From DATLLN01 sp963720885 (GTDB lineage Bacteria > Actinomycetota > Thermoleophilia > Gaiellales > JAICJC01), in NCBI GenBank assembly GCA_963720885.1, contig CAVRGW010000006.1, positions 558,001-622,000 on the forward strand: DNA of 64,000 bases. Reading direction: 5' to 3'. This document shows positions 15,452 to 22,844 of this stretch, piece after piece (the first letter of the stretch is position 1; each line of letters opens with the position of its first letter). The notes beneath the pieces were generated by a model. The model had not been told where the DNA came from. It saw only the letters and a list, made by a program, of their open reading frames with translations, and made no database searches. Both the position numbers and the translations under genes were made by a program.

Positions 15452-15862
15452 GTGCCCGACGACTGCCTGTTCTGCCAGATCGTGGCCGGCGATGTGCCGA
15501 GCATCCGCGTCCACGAGGACGAGCGCTCGATCGCGATCATGGACATCTACCCGGCGACCCGTGGCCACGTGCTGGTGATCCCCCGCGAGCACGCGGACGA
15601 CATCCACGGCGCGTCCGACGACGACGTGGCGCACTGCGCATCGGTCGCCAAGCGGCTCGCCGGACGAGCGATGGCCACCTTGGGCGCCGATGGGGTGACG
15701 ATCATGCAGAGCAACGGCGCCGCCGCCTGGCAGACGATCTTTCACTACCACGTGCACGTCATCCCCCGGTACCACGACGACCCGCTGCAGCTGCCCTGGA
15801 CGCCGGCTCCGGCCGATCAGGACGAGCTCCGTCGCATAAGTCAGTCTTATTCGACGGATTAG
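15452..15862 (+). CDS. HIT-family nucleotide hydrolase
   Basis: A 136-residue histidine-triad protein. It begins CLFCQIVAGDVP, a standard HIT opening with a CxxC pair, and carries the catalytic HYHVHVIPR triad near residue 105. The family hydrolyses nucleoside phosphoramidates and dinucleoside polyphosphates; HIT proteins can also act on adenylyl-sulfate, which is notable because APS-metabolising genes follow. Whether it belongs to the next transcription unit is unclear, since a separate promoter starts at 15874. Confidence 0.88.
   Translation: MPDDCLFCQIVAGDVPSIRVHEDERSIAIMDIYPATRGHVLVIPREHADDIHGASDDDVAHCASVAKRLAGRAMATLGADGVTIMQSNGAAAWQTIFHYHVHVIPRYHDDPLQLPWTPAPADQDELRRISQSYSTD
15836..15850. 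promoter_or_regulatory. ATAAG-N5-CTTAT palindrome upstream of the sulfonate operon
   Basis: The 15-bp perfect-arm inverted repeat ATAAG-TCAGT-CTTAT contains the T-N11-A core of LysR operators. Its centre is 44 bp before the GTG at 15887, which is also the predicted transcription start, so it sits at an activator position. The only other copy I found in the window is at 38722-38736, directly upstream of a lysR gene. Confidence 0.6.
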
Positions 15863-15873
15863 CTGGGCTTCTG

Positions 15874-15879
15874 TAAACT
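15874..15879 (+). promoter_or_regulatory. Predicted -10 hexamer of the sulfonate operon
   Basis: TAAACT lies 7 nt before GTG 15887, giving a leaderless start. No -35 match is visible at 16-18 bp, which fits a promoter needing an activator bound at 15836-15850. Confidence 0.5.
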
Positions 15880-15886
15880 TCAGCGG

Positions 15887-17092
15887 GTGGGAGACCTTCC
15901 GGCATCGACGGACGTGCTCGTCGTGGGCAGCGGCGGCGCCGGGCTGGCCGCGGCCTGGGCCGCGCACCGCGCCGGCGCCCGCGTCACCGTGATCACCAAG
16001 GGGACGGCAGCCTCCTGCAACACCGGCAAGGCACAGGGCGGGATCCAGGCCGCGATCGGCCCCGACGACTCGCCCGAGCAGCACGCCGGCGACGTCTACC
16101 GCTCCTCGCACGACACCGCCGACCTCGAGCTGGTCGAGGCGCTGACCGGCGACGCGCCGGGCGCGATCTCGTGGCTGGAGGGGCTGGGCGTCGAGTTCTC
16201 CCGCGAGGGCGACGGCTATCGCCTGGCACGCTGCGGCGGCGCCACGGCGAAGCGGCTGCTGCAGGTCGGCGACCGCACCGGCCACGCGATCGCCCACGCG
16301 CTGCGCGGCGCGATGGCGGCGGACGGCGTGCCGATCGTCGATCACACCGCGCTGGTCGCGCTCGACCGGCCGAACGGGCATTTCACAGTCACCGTCGACC
16401 AGTCCGGCGAGCGACGCACGGTGGACGCCGCCACCGTGGTGCTGGCAGCCGGCGGGCGGTGCTTTGCCGAGGCGCGCGAGCGCGGGGTGCTGACCACCAA
16501 CGGCCCCGGGGCGACCGGCGAGGTCGGCCGGATCGCGGCCGAGATCGGCGCCGAGGTGCGCGACACCGATTCATTGCAGCACCACCCCAACGGCGGGGCC
16601 TGGCCGCCGCCGCTGCAGGGCTACTCGATCCCGGAGACCACCCGGGCCTACGGTGCACTGCTGGTGAACGGCGAGGGCGAGCGATTCATCGACGAGCTGG
16701 CGCCCCGCGACACCGTGGCCGACGCCATCGTCCGCGAGTGCCAGGAGGGCCGCGGCCTGACCACGCCTGACGGCCGCCCTGCCGTGCTGCTGGACACCCG
16801 GCCGATCGAGCCGGAGACGGCGGCACAGGTGCTGCCCTACATGCTGCGCCGCTACCGGGCGGCGGGGGTCGACCCGCTGGCCGAGCCGATCCTCACCTAT
16901 CCCGTGCTTCACTACCAGAACGGCGGGCTCGTCATCGGCACGGACGGGCAGACCACCGTGGAGGGCCTGTATGCCGCCGGAGAGATCACCGGCGGGGTGC
17001 ACGGCCGCAACAGGATGATGGGCAACTCCCTGCTCGACTGCGCCGTGTTCGGCCGGCGGGCGGGGCGCGCGGCGGCGGAAGCGGCGCGCTGA
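15887..17092 (+). CDS. FAD-dependent fumarate reductase/aspartate oxidase-like flavoprotein
   Basis: A 401-residue flavoprotein of the SdhA/FrdA/NadB family. Landmarks are DVLVVGSGGAGLAAAWAA (FAD), NTGKAQGGIQAA, GDRTGHAI, the substrate-region QHHPNGG (SdhA has QFHPTG), LAPRDTVADAI with the catalytic-type arginine, and AAGEITGGVHGRNRMMGNSLLD. It ends about 150 residues earlier than SdhA/FrdA because the helical C-terminal domain is missing, and no iron-sulfur or membrane subunit follows. Gene order with fumarase and phosphosulfolactate synthase suggests a substrate related to succinate, fumarate or their sulfonate analogues (inference). Confidence 0.8.
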   Translation: MGDLPASTDVLVVGSGGAGLAAAWAAHRAGARVTVITKGTAASCNTGKAQGGIQAAIGPDDSPEQHAGDVYRSSHDTADLELVEALTGDAPGAISWLEGLGVEFSREGDGYRLARCGGATAKRLLQVGDRTGHAIAHALRGAMAADGVPIVDHTALVALDRPNGHFTVTVDQSGERRTVDAATVVLAAGGRCFAEARERGVLTTNGPGATGEVGRIAAEIGAEVRDTDSLQHHPNGGAWPPPLQGYSIPETTRAYGALLVNGEGERFIDELAPRDTVADAIVRECQEGRGLTTPDGRPAVLLDTRPIEPETAAQVLPYMLRRYRAAGVDPLAEPILTYPVLHYQNGGLVIGTDGQTTVEGLYAAGEITGGVHGRNRMMGNSLLDCAVFGRRAGRAAAEAAR

Positions 17093-17103
17093 AAGGACTG
17101 GCT

Positions 17104-18003
17104 TTGAGCACGACCGTGGACACCGATCTGATCAAGACCGTCGAGGACGCCGGCGCGCACCTGTACGTCTGGTCGCTGAAGGACATCCCGCAGGACCTGC
17201 GCGACGCGCTGGCCGCGGCACGGGATCGGGAGACCCACCCCGTCGGCCGCAAGATCCTGGAGACGATCGCCACCAACGTCGCCGTCGCCGACGACCAGAA
17301 GAACCTGGTCTGTCAGGACACCGGGATCGCCGTCTTCTACGTCCGCCTGGGCGAGCAGTTCCCGCTGCACCCGGCCCGCATCGAGACCGCGCTGCGCGAG
17401 GGCACACGCCGGGCCACGCTGGAGCACCCGCTGCGCTCGAACACCGTGCACACCCTGACCCGCAAGCCGACCGGCGACAACACCGGCCACCGGATCCCGC
17501 ACATCCACTGGGAGTTCGTGCCCGACTGGGACGGGATGGACGTCAAGTGCGTCCCCAAGGGCTCGGGCTCCGAGAACATGAGCTTCCTGAAGATGCTGGT
17601 GCCCGCAGACGGCGTGAAGGGCATCAAGCGGTTCGTGCTGGACTCGGTCGTCGGCGCCGGCGGGAAGCCCTGCCCGCCCGGGATCGTCGGCGTCGGCATC
17701 GGCGGCTCCGCCGACCTGGCGATGCACCTGGCCAAGGAGGCGATCGCCCGCCCGGTCGATACCGCCAACCCGGATCCCGACGTCGCGGCGCTGGAGACGG
17801 AGCTGTTCCAGCTGCTGAACGAGACCGGCGTCGGCCCGATGGGGCTGGGCGGCGACACCACGGTGCTGTCCGTCCACGTCGAGCAGGCGCACACGCACAT
17901 CACGCTCAACCCCGTGGCCGTCAACTACCAGTGCTGGGCCGCGCGCCGGGCATCGGTGCACATCGCAGCCGACGGCACCGTCGAGTACGACCGGGAGGCC
18001 TGA
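17104..18003 (+). CDS. Class I fumarate hydratase-type lyase, alpha subunit
   Basis: A 299-residue [4Fe-4S] hydro-lyase subunit of the fumarase/tartrate dehydratase alpha family. Cluster cysteines are candidates in LVCQDTGIAVF, in the PKGSGSENMS neighbourhood (VKCVPKG) and in KPCPPGIVGVGIGGSADLA; GPMGLGGDTTVL is the other family signature. TTG 17104 is the start, 11 nt after the flavoprotein stop. The usual reaction is malate to fumarate, but family members act on several malate-like hydroxyacids, so sulfolactate is conceivable in this context. Confidence 0.88.
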   Translation: MSTTVDTDLIKTVEDAGAHLYVWSLKDIPQDLRDALAAARDRETHPVGRKILETIATNVAVADDQKNLVCQDTGIAVFYVRLGEQFPLHPARIETALREGTRRATLEHPLRSNTVHTLTRKPTGDNTGHRIPHIHWEFVPDWDGMDVKCVPKGSGSENMSFLKMLVPADGVKGIKRFVLDSVVGAGGKPCPPGIVGVGIGGSADLAMHLAKEAIARPVDTANPDPDVAALETELFQLLNETGVGPMGLGGDTTVLSVHVEQAHTHITLNPVAVNYQCWAARRASVHIAADGTVEYDREA

Positions 18004-18004
18004 G

Positions 18005-18592
18005 GTGGCACACCACGAGATCACCTTCCCCACGGACGAGGCGACGGTCCGCGAGCTGCACGCCGGCGATACGGTGACCATCCAGGGCCACATCGTCGGC
18101 ATCCGCGACGCCACGCAGATCCGGATCTTCGACCAGGGCCAGGAGCCGCCGTTCTCGCTTGAGGGCGCGGCCCTGCTGCACACGGCGCCCAACGTGCGCA
18201 AGCGCGACGACGGCGGCTACGAGCCGATGTGCATCGGCACGACCACCAGCGCGCGGATGAGCCGGTTCACCGAGGGCCTCGTCCGCGACCACGGCTCGCG
18301 CGCGATCATCGGCAAGGGCGGGCTGCTGCCCGAAGCCCTGCAGCCGCTGCGCGAGCACGGCGGCGTCTACCTGGCGATCGTCGGCGGCGCCGCGGCGCTG
18401 GAGACGACCCAGATCGAGGAGATCGAGCGGGTCGAGTGGGAGGACCTGATGCCCGAGTGCCTGTGGCTGTTCCGGGTGCGGGACTTCGGGCCGCTGATCG
18501 TCGGGATGGACACCCACGGCGAGTCGCTCTACGAGAACGTCCAGGTCGAGGCGCGGAAGCGGCTCGAGGAATCGATCTACGAAAGGCTCTGA
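18005..18592 (+). CDS. Class I fumarate hydratase-type lyase, beta subunit
   Basis: A 195-residue swivelling-domain subunit that closes over the active site of the alpha subunit. Family motifs are IVGIRDATQIRI, GTTTSARMSRF, IIGKGGL and HGGVYLAIVGGAAAL. GTG 18005 begins one base after the alpha stop, so the pair must be translated together and probably forms an alpha2beta2 enzyme. The C-terminal part (ECLWLFRVRDFGPLIVGMD) matches the normal family end. Confidence 0.88.
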   Translation: MAHHEITFPTDEATVRELHAGDTVTIQGHIVGIRDATQIRIFDQGQEPPFSLEGAALLHTAPNVRKRDDGGYEPMCIGTTTSARMSRFTEGLVRDHGSRAIIGKGGLLPEALQPLREHGGVYLAIVGGAAALETTQIEEIERVEWEDLMPECLWLFRVRDFGPLIVGMDTHGESLYENVQVEARKRLEESIYERL

Positions 18593-18593
18593 G

Positions 18594-19373
18594 ATGGTCG
18601 AAGAGTTCCTTGGCCTGCCGATGCGACCGTCCAAGCCGCGCGAGCGCGGCCTGACGCACGTGATCGACAAGGGCCTGACGCTGGCCGAGGTCGACGGCAT
18701 GTTCGAAGCGGCCGGCGACTACGTCGACATCGTCAAACTCGGCTGGGGCACCAGCTACGTGACGCGCAACCTGCGCGAGAAGGTGCAGCGCTACCACGAC
18801 CACGGCACGCCCGTGATGTGCGGGGGCACGCTGCTCGAGGCGGCGGTCGCCCGGGGCCGCGTGGAGGAGTTCCGGCGCTGGAACCAGGACGTCGGCTTCA
18901 CGCACGTCGAGGTGTCGGACGGCACGTTGCGGATGGAGCGCGAGAGCAAGCAGGAGCTGATCCGCTCGCTGGCCCGTGACTTCGTCGTGCTGTCCGAGGT
19001 GGGATCGAAGGATCAGGACGCGATCTACGCGCCCTACCAGTGGGTCGCCTGGATCCGCGAGGAGCTCGAGGCGGGTGCCTGGAAGGTGATCACCGAGGCC
19101 CGCGAGACCGGCACCGCCGGCATCTTCCGCGGCACCGGCGAGGTGCGCAGCGGCCTGATCGACGAGATCGTCCATGAGATCCCGGTGGACAACCTGCTGT
19201 TCGAGGCGCCGCAGAAGGATCAGCAGGCCTGGTTCGTGCGCCACCTGGGGCCCGAGGTGAACCTTGGCAACGTGCCCCCGGACGAGGTCATCCCGCTGGA
19301 GACGCTGCGCCTCGGCCTGCGCTCCGACACGATGCCCGACCTCCTGCTCCGCGACCTGCCCACGCCCACATGA
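18594..19373 (+). CDS. comA: Phosphosulfolactate synthase (ComA family)
   Basis: A 259-residue TIM-barrel protein with the ComA layout throughout: THVIDKGLTLAEVD, YVDIVKLGWGTSYV, PVMCGGTLLEAA, THVEVSDGTLRM, FVVLSEVGSKD, EARETGTAGIF and NLGNVPPDEVIPLETLRLGLRSDT. The known reaction is Michael addition of sulfite to phosphoenolpyruvate, giving (R)-phosphosulfolactate, the first step of coenzyme M and sulfolactate synthesis. It lies one base after the fumarase beta stop and overlaps the APS reductase start by 4 nt, so it is embedded in a sulfite-producing operon. No ComB phosphatase gene is in the window. Confidence 0.9.
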   Translation: MVEEFLGLPMRPSKPRERGLTHVIDKGLTLAEVDGMFEAAGDYVDIVKLGWGTSYVTRNLREKVQRYHDHGTPVMCGGTLLEAAVARGRVEEFRRWNQDVGFTHVEVSDGTLRMERESKQELIRSLARDFVVLSEVGSKDQDAIYAPYQWVAWIREELEAGAWKVITEARETGTAGIFRGTGEVRSGLIDEIVHEIPVDNLLFEAPQKDQQAWFVRHLGPEVNLGNVPPDEVIPLETLRLGLRSDTMPDLLLRDLPTPT

Positions 19374-20074
19374 GCGTCGCGCTGCCGATCAGCCAGGCCG
19401 AGGCCGACCGGCTCGCCGACGAGCTGGAGGACCAGCGTGCCGAGGACGTGCTGCAGGTCGCCGTCGACCTGTTCCATCCGCGTTTGGTGCTCACCTGCTC
19501 GTGGCAGAAGCAGTCCTCGGTGCTGGTGCACATGATCTCCGAGATCCACCCGGACGTCCGGGTGGTCGAGTTCGACACGGGCCTGCTGTTCCCCGAGACC
19601 TACCGGACGCGTGAGAAGCTGATCGAGCGCTATCCGGTACGGTTCGAGCGGATCGAGCCCGAGCTGACCGTCGACCAGCAGGCCGACGTCCACGGGCCGA
19701 AGCTGTGGGAACGCGAACCTGACCGCTGCTGCGCGATGCGCAAGGTCGCTCCCCTGCAGCAGGCGCTGGAGGGGATGGACGCCTGGATCACGGGAATTCG
19801 CAGGGAGCAGTCGACAACGCGCGAAAACGCCCGCAAAATCGAGATTGATGCGCGGCGGGGCATCGTTCGGGTCCAGCCGCTCGTCGACTGGACCAACCGT
19901 GATGTCTGGCGGTACATCTGGAAGCACTCAATCCCGTACAACACCCTGCACGACCACGGGTTCCCGTCGATCGGGTGCGTGCCCTGCACCAATCCGATCG
20001 AGGAGGGATCCGATGAGCGATCGGGGCGCTGGAAGGGAACGGGGAAGGTCGAGTGCGGCCTCCATGGGTCGTGA
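19370..20074 (+). CDS. cysH: Thioredoxin-dependent APS reductase (CysH type)
   Basis: A 234-residue cytosolic enzyme reducing adenylyl-sulfate to sulfite and AMP. The CC pair (120-121) and CVPC (203-206) are the iron-sulfur ligands that separate APS reductases from cluster-free PAPS reductases, and ECGLH (228-232) carries the catalytic cysteine. CSWQKQSSVLVH is the nucleotide-loop region. ATGA overlap couples it to the phosphosulfolactate synthase gene, so sulfite is made beside the enzyme that consumes it. Confidence 0.9.
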   Translation: MSVALPISQAEADRLADELEDQRAEDVLQVAVDLFHPRLVLTCSWQKQSSVLVHMISEIHPDVRVVEFDTGLLFPETYRTREKLIERYPVRFERIEPELTVDQQADVHGPKLWEREPDRCCAMRKVAPLQQALEGMDAWITGIRREQSTTRENARKIEIDARRGIVRVQPLVDWTNRDVWRYIWKHSIPYNTLHDHGFPSIGCVPCTNPIEEGSDERSGRWKGTGKVECGLHGS

Positions 20075-20094
20075 ACGGCTAGAAGGTACGAGTG

Positions 20095-20682
20095 ATGAAC
20101 ACCACCGAAAGGACAGGTAGCGTGGCGAATACGAAGGGCTTCTGCCTCTGGTTCACCGGACTCTCCGGCGCCGGCAAGAGCACGATTGCCGAGATCGTCG
20201 GCCCCGAGCTCGAGCGGCGTGGCGTGCTGGTCGACCACCTCGACGGCGACGTCGTGCGCACCAATCTCAGCAAGGGCCTCGGCTTCTCGCGCGAGGACCG
20301 CGACACCAACATCCTGCGGATCGGCTTCGTCTCGAAGCTGCTCGTCCGCCACGACGCCGGCGTGATCGTCGCCGCGATCTCGCCCTACCGCGAGACCCGC
20401 GACCTGGTGCGCAAGATGGTCGGCGACGGATTCGTCGAGATCTTCGTGGCCACCTCCCTCGAGGAGTGCGAGCGCCGCGACGTGAAGGGCCTGTACGCCA
20501 AGGCGCGCTCGGGCGAGATCAAGGAGTTCACCGGCATCTCCGATCCGTACGAGGCGCCGCTCGACCCCGAGATGTCGATCGAGACCGAGGGCCGCATGCC
20601 CGAGGACTGCGCGGCCGAGATCATCGCCAACCTGGAGAAGCTCGGGTTTCTGTCCTCCGTCGCCGAGGAGGCCGTCGTCTGA
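20095..20682 (+). CDS. cysC: Adenylyl-sulfate kinase
   Basis: About 195 residues with the P-loop GLSGAGKST, the DGDVVRTNLSKGLGFSREDRDTN substrate loop and the AISPYRETRD lid helix. It converts APS to PAPS. ATG 20095 has an AGAAGG ribosome site 8 nt upstream; GTG 20122, with AAAGGA 8 nt upstream, is an equally good start and removes a nine-residue tail. Since CysH here looks APS-specific, PAPS may serve sulfotransferases instead, but no sulfotransferase gene is in the window. It overlaps sat by one base (TGATG). Confidence 0.9.
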   Translation: MNTTERTGSVANTKGFCLWFTGLSGAGKSTIAEIVGPELERRGVLVDHLDGDVVRTNLSKGLGFSREDRDTNILRIGFVSKLLVRHDAGVIVAAISPYRETRDLVRKMVGDGFVEIFVATSLEECERRDVKGLYAKARSGEIKEFTGISDPYEAPLDPEMSIETEGRMPEDCAAEIIANLEKLGFLSSVAEEAVV

Positions 20683-21854
20683 TGGCATCAACTGAGACGA
20701 CGGCGCGCGAGCAGAAGACCCTGATCAACCCGCACGGCGGGACGCTGGTCGACCGCACGGTCTCCGGCGACCAGGCGGCGGCCCTCGCGGAGGAGGCCGC
20801 CGGCCTCCCCAGCGTGCGGTTGACCGAGAAGCAGACCGCCGACCTCGACATGATCGCGTCGGGTGCGCTGTCGCCTCTGGCCGGGTTCATGAACAAGGCG
20901 GACTACGAGTCCACCGTCGAGGACATGCACCTCGCCGGCGGCCTGGCCTGGGCCATCCCGGTCACCCTGTCGACCGACGGTACGCCGTCGGGCGACCGGC
21001 TCGCTCTCGAGGGCTACGAGGGCGGCCTGCTGGCCGTGCTCGACGTCGAGGAGGTGTTCGAGGCCGATCGCCGCAACGAGGCGGTCAAGGTCTTCCGCAC
21101 CGACGAGGAGGCCCATCCGGGCGTCGCTCAGATCTACGCCGAGGGCTCAACCCTGGTGGGCGGCCCGGTGACGGTGTTCCAGCGGCCGGAGCCGGCGTTC
21201 CCGGCTCTGCACATGGATCCCGCGGAAACGCGGGCCGCGTTCGCGGAGCGTGGCTGGAGCCGGGTCGTCGGGTTCCAGACCCGCAATCCCGTGCACCGGG
21301 CGCACGAGTACATCCAGAAGTGCGCGCTGGAGACCGTCGACGGCCTCCTGCTGCACCCGCTGGTTGGCAAGACCAAGGGCGACGACGTGCCCGCAGAGGT
21401 GCGCGTCGAGTGCTACCGCGTGCTGCTCGACGGGTACTACCCCGCCGACCGCACGCAGCTGGCCGCCTTCCCGGCCGCGATGCGCTACGCCGGGCCCCGC
21501 GAGGCGGTCTGGCACGCGATCTGCCGCAAGAACTACGGCTGCTCGCACTTCATCGTCGGCCGCGATCACGCGGGCGTGGGGAGCTACTACGGCACGTACG
21601 ACGCCCACCTGATCTTCGACGAGTTCGAGCCGCACGAGCTCGACATCGAGCCGATGTTCTTCGACCACACGTTCTTCTGCAGGACGTGCGGCTCGATGGC
21701 CTCGGCCAAGACCTGCCCGCACGATCAGGAGCACCACGTCTTCCTGTCCGGGACGAAGGTGCGCGAGATGCTCGGCAGGGGCGAGGTTCCGCCGGTCGAG
21801 TTCACCCGGCCCGAGGTGGCCGAGGTGCTGATCGCCGCCTACCGCGGCCAGTAA
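20682..21854 (+). CDS. sat: ATP sulfurylase (sulfate adenylyltransferase)
   Basis: A 390-residue single-chain ATP sulfurylase forming APS from ATP and sulfate. The active-site motifs QTRNPVHRAHEY and IVGRDHAGVGSYYG are complete. A CRTCGSMASAKTCPHDQEHH segment near residue 330 adds a zinc-type cysteine/histidine cluster seen in bacterial Sat proteins. There is no fused APS kinase domain; CysC is separate and immediately upstream. A strong hairpin follows 7 bp after the stop, ending the operon that starts at 15887. Confidence 0.92.
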   Translation: MASTETTAREQKTLINPHGGTLVDRTVSGDQAAALAEEAAGLPSVRLTEKQTADLDMIASGALSPLAGFMNKADYESTVEDMHLAGGLAWAIPVTLSTDGTPSGDRLALEGYEGGLLAVLDVEEVFEADRRNEAVKVFRTDEEAHPGVAQIYAEGSTLVGGPVTVFQRPEPAFPALHMDPAETRAAFAERGWSRVVGFQTRNPVHRAHEYIQKCALETVDGLLLHPLVGKTKGDDVPAEVRVECYRVLLDGYYPADRTQLAAFPAAMRYAGPREAVWHAICRKNYGCSHFIVGRDHAGVGSYYGTYDAHLIFDEFEPHELDIEPMFFDHTFFCRTCGSMASAKTCPHDQEHHVFLSGTKVREMLGRGEVPPVEFTRPEVAEVLIAAYRGQ

Positions 21855-21861
21855 CGCCGCC

Positions 21862-21899
21862 AGCGCCGGGACGGGCCGCCATTGCGCCGTCCCGGCGCT
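21862..21899 (+). terminator. Hairpin after sat
   Basis: A 13-bp perfect stem, AGCGCCGGGACGG (21862-21874) with CCGTCCCGGCGCT (21887-21899), encloses a 12-nt loop. There is no long T tract. It separates the sat transcript from the first TauE/SafE gene, whose -35 begins at its last base. Confidence 0.75.
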
Positions 21900-21926
21900 T
21901 GCATTCTCCACAAGTCCGCTTAGACT
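21899..21926 (+). promoter_or_regulatory. Promoter of the first TauE/SafE gene
   Basis: TTGCAT (21899-21904), a 16-bp spacer and TAGACT (21921-21926). Twenty-eight bases align with the promoter of the second exporter gene at 22770, with TTGCATTCTCCAC and CTTAGACT identical. An inner dyad CAAGTC-N6-GACTTG overlaps the -10. The start codon is 8 nt downstream, so the mRNA is predicted to be leaderless. Confidence 0.6.
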
Positions 21927-21934
21927 TGCCGGAA

Positions 21935-22738
21935 ATGGGGGGAATGGAGATCATCGAGCTGGTCTTCGCCGGCCTCGTCGTCGGCATCCTCATCGGCTCG
22001 ACGGGCATGGGCGCGGGCTCCCTGATGGCGCCCGTCCTGATCAGCCTGTTCGGCGTTTCGGCGGTCGGCGCCATCGGCACCGATCTGCTCTACTCCGCCG
22101 CCACCAAGGCCGTCGGCGGCTGGCGGCACCTGACGCTGCGGACGGTGAACAAGGAGCTCTCGTGGTGGATGGCCGCGGGCAGCGTGCCGGCGGCCCTCGC
22201 CGGCGTGTTCGTCCTGCATCTGCTCGCGCAGGGCGACACCGCCCACATGCAGGACATCCTCAAGGTGGCCATCGGATTCGCGCTGCTGCTGGTGGCGATC
22301 GCCGTCGCCGTGCGGACGTTCGTCAGCATCCGCGGTCTGGGCACCCACGATGGCCTGGTCGACGGGCCGCTGACCCGCCGCCACAAGCTGCTGGCCACCG
22401 GCATCGGCCTGGTCTTCGGCTTCATCTTCGGCCTCACCTCGGTCGGCGCCGGCGCCTTCTTCGGCATGGCGCTGATCATGTTCTTCCCCCTATCGGTGAA
22501 GCGCGTCGTGGGCACCGATCTGTTCCACGGCGCGCTCGTCACCATCCCGGCCGCCATCGCGTCGTACTTTTGGCTCCCCGACGTGCATCTGGCCACCGTC
22601 GCCGCGCTGATGGCAGGCTCGCTGCCGGGCATCGTGATCGGCTCGCACTTGATGGTGGGCATTCCGGACAAGGCGCTGCGCGGCTCACTGGCCAGCGTCC
22701 TCGCTCTCAGCGGCCTCAAGCTGCTGGGCGCGTTTTAG
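21935..22738 (+). CDS. TauE/SafE (DUF81) family anion exporter 1
   Basis: A 267-residue membrane protein with about eight helices in two repeats. Each half of the family repeat is seen: GSTGMGAGSLMAPVL near residue 25 and FGLTSVGAGAFFGMAL near 170, with RVVGTDLFHGALVT after it. The family exports sulfite, sulfoacetate and related anions. ATG 21935 fits the leaderless promoter; ATG 21944 aligns better with the paralogue at 22845. It sits directly behind the sulfite and sulfonate genes, so export of a sulfonate or excess sulfite is the likely role (inference). Confidence 0.88.
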   Translation: MGGMEIIELVFAGLVVGILIGSTGMGAGSLMAPVLISLFGVSAVGAIGTDLLYSAATKAVGGWRHLTLRTVNKELSWWMAAGSVPAALAGVFVLHLLAQGDTAHMQDILKVAIGFALLLVAIAVAVRTFVSIRGLGTHDGLVDGPLTRRHKLLATGIGLVFGFIFGLTSVGAGAFFGMALIMFFPLSVKRVVGTDLFHGALVTIPAAIASYFWLPDVHLATVAALMAGSLPGIVIGSHLMVGIPDKALRGSLASVLALSGLKLLGAF

Positions 22739-22769
22739 CCGCTCCCAGGCAGGAAATTGCAGTTCCGGC

Positions 22770-22797
22770 TTGCATTCTCCACTAAACCACTTAGACT
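22770..22797 (+). promoter_or_regulatory. Promoter of the second TauE/SafE gene
   Basis: TTGCAT (22770-22775), a 16-bp spacer and TAGACT (22792-22797), matching the promoter of the first exporter. Here the flanking dyad is CCACTA-N12-TAGTGG. The leader is about 40 nt, with a GGGGGGAAGGA ribosome site before ATG 22845. Confidence 0.6.
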
Positions 22798-22844
22798 AGT
22801 GGGACTTCTGGGGAATCCAGTCTGCGACGGGGGGAAGGACGGAA

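Noticed and set aside
15887..17092. Call of L-aspartate oxidase (nadB) for the flavoprotein
   Set aside because: No nadA or nadC is nearby, the C-terminal domain of NadB is missing and the gene is joined to fumarase and ComA; kept as a general fumarate reductase/aspartate oxidase-like flavoprotein.
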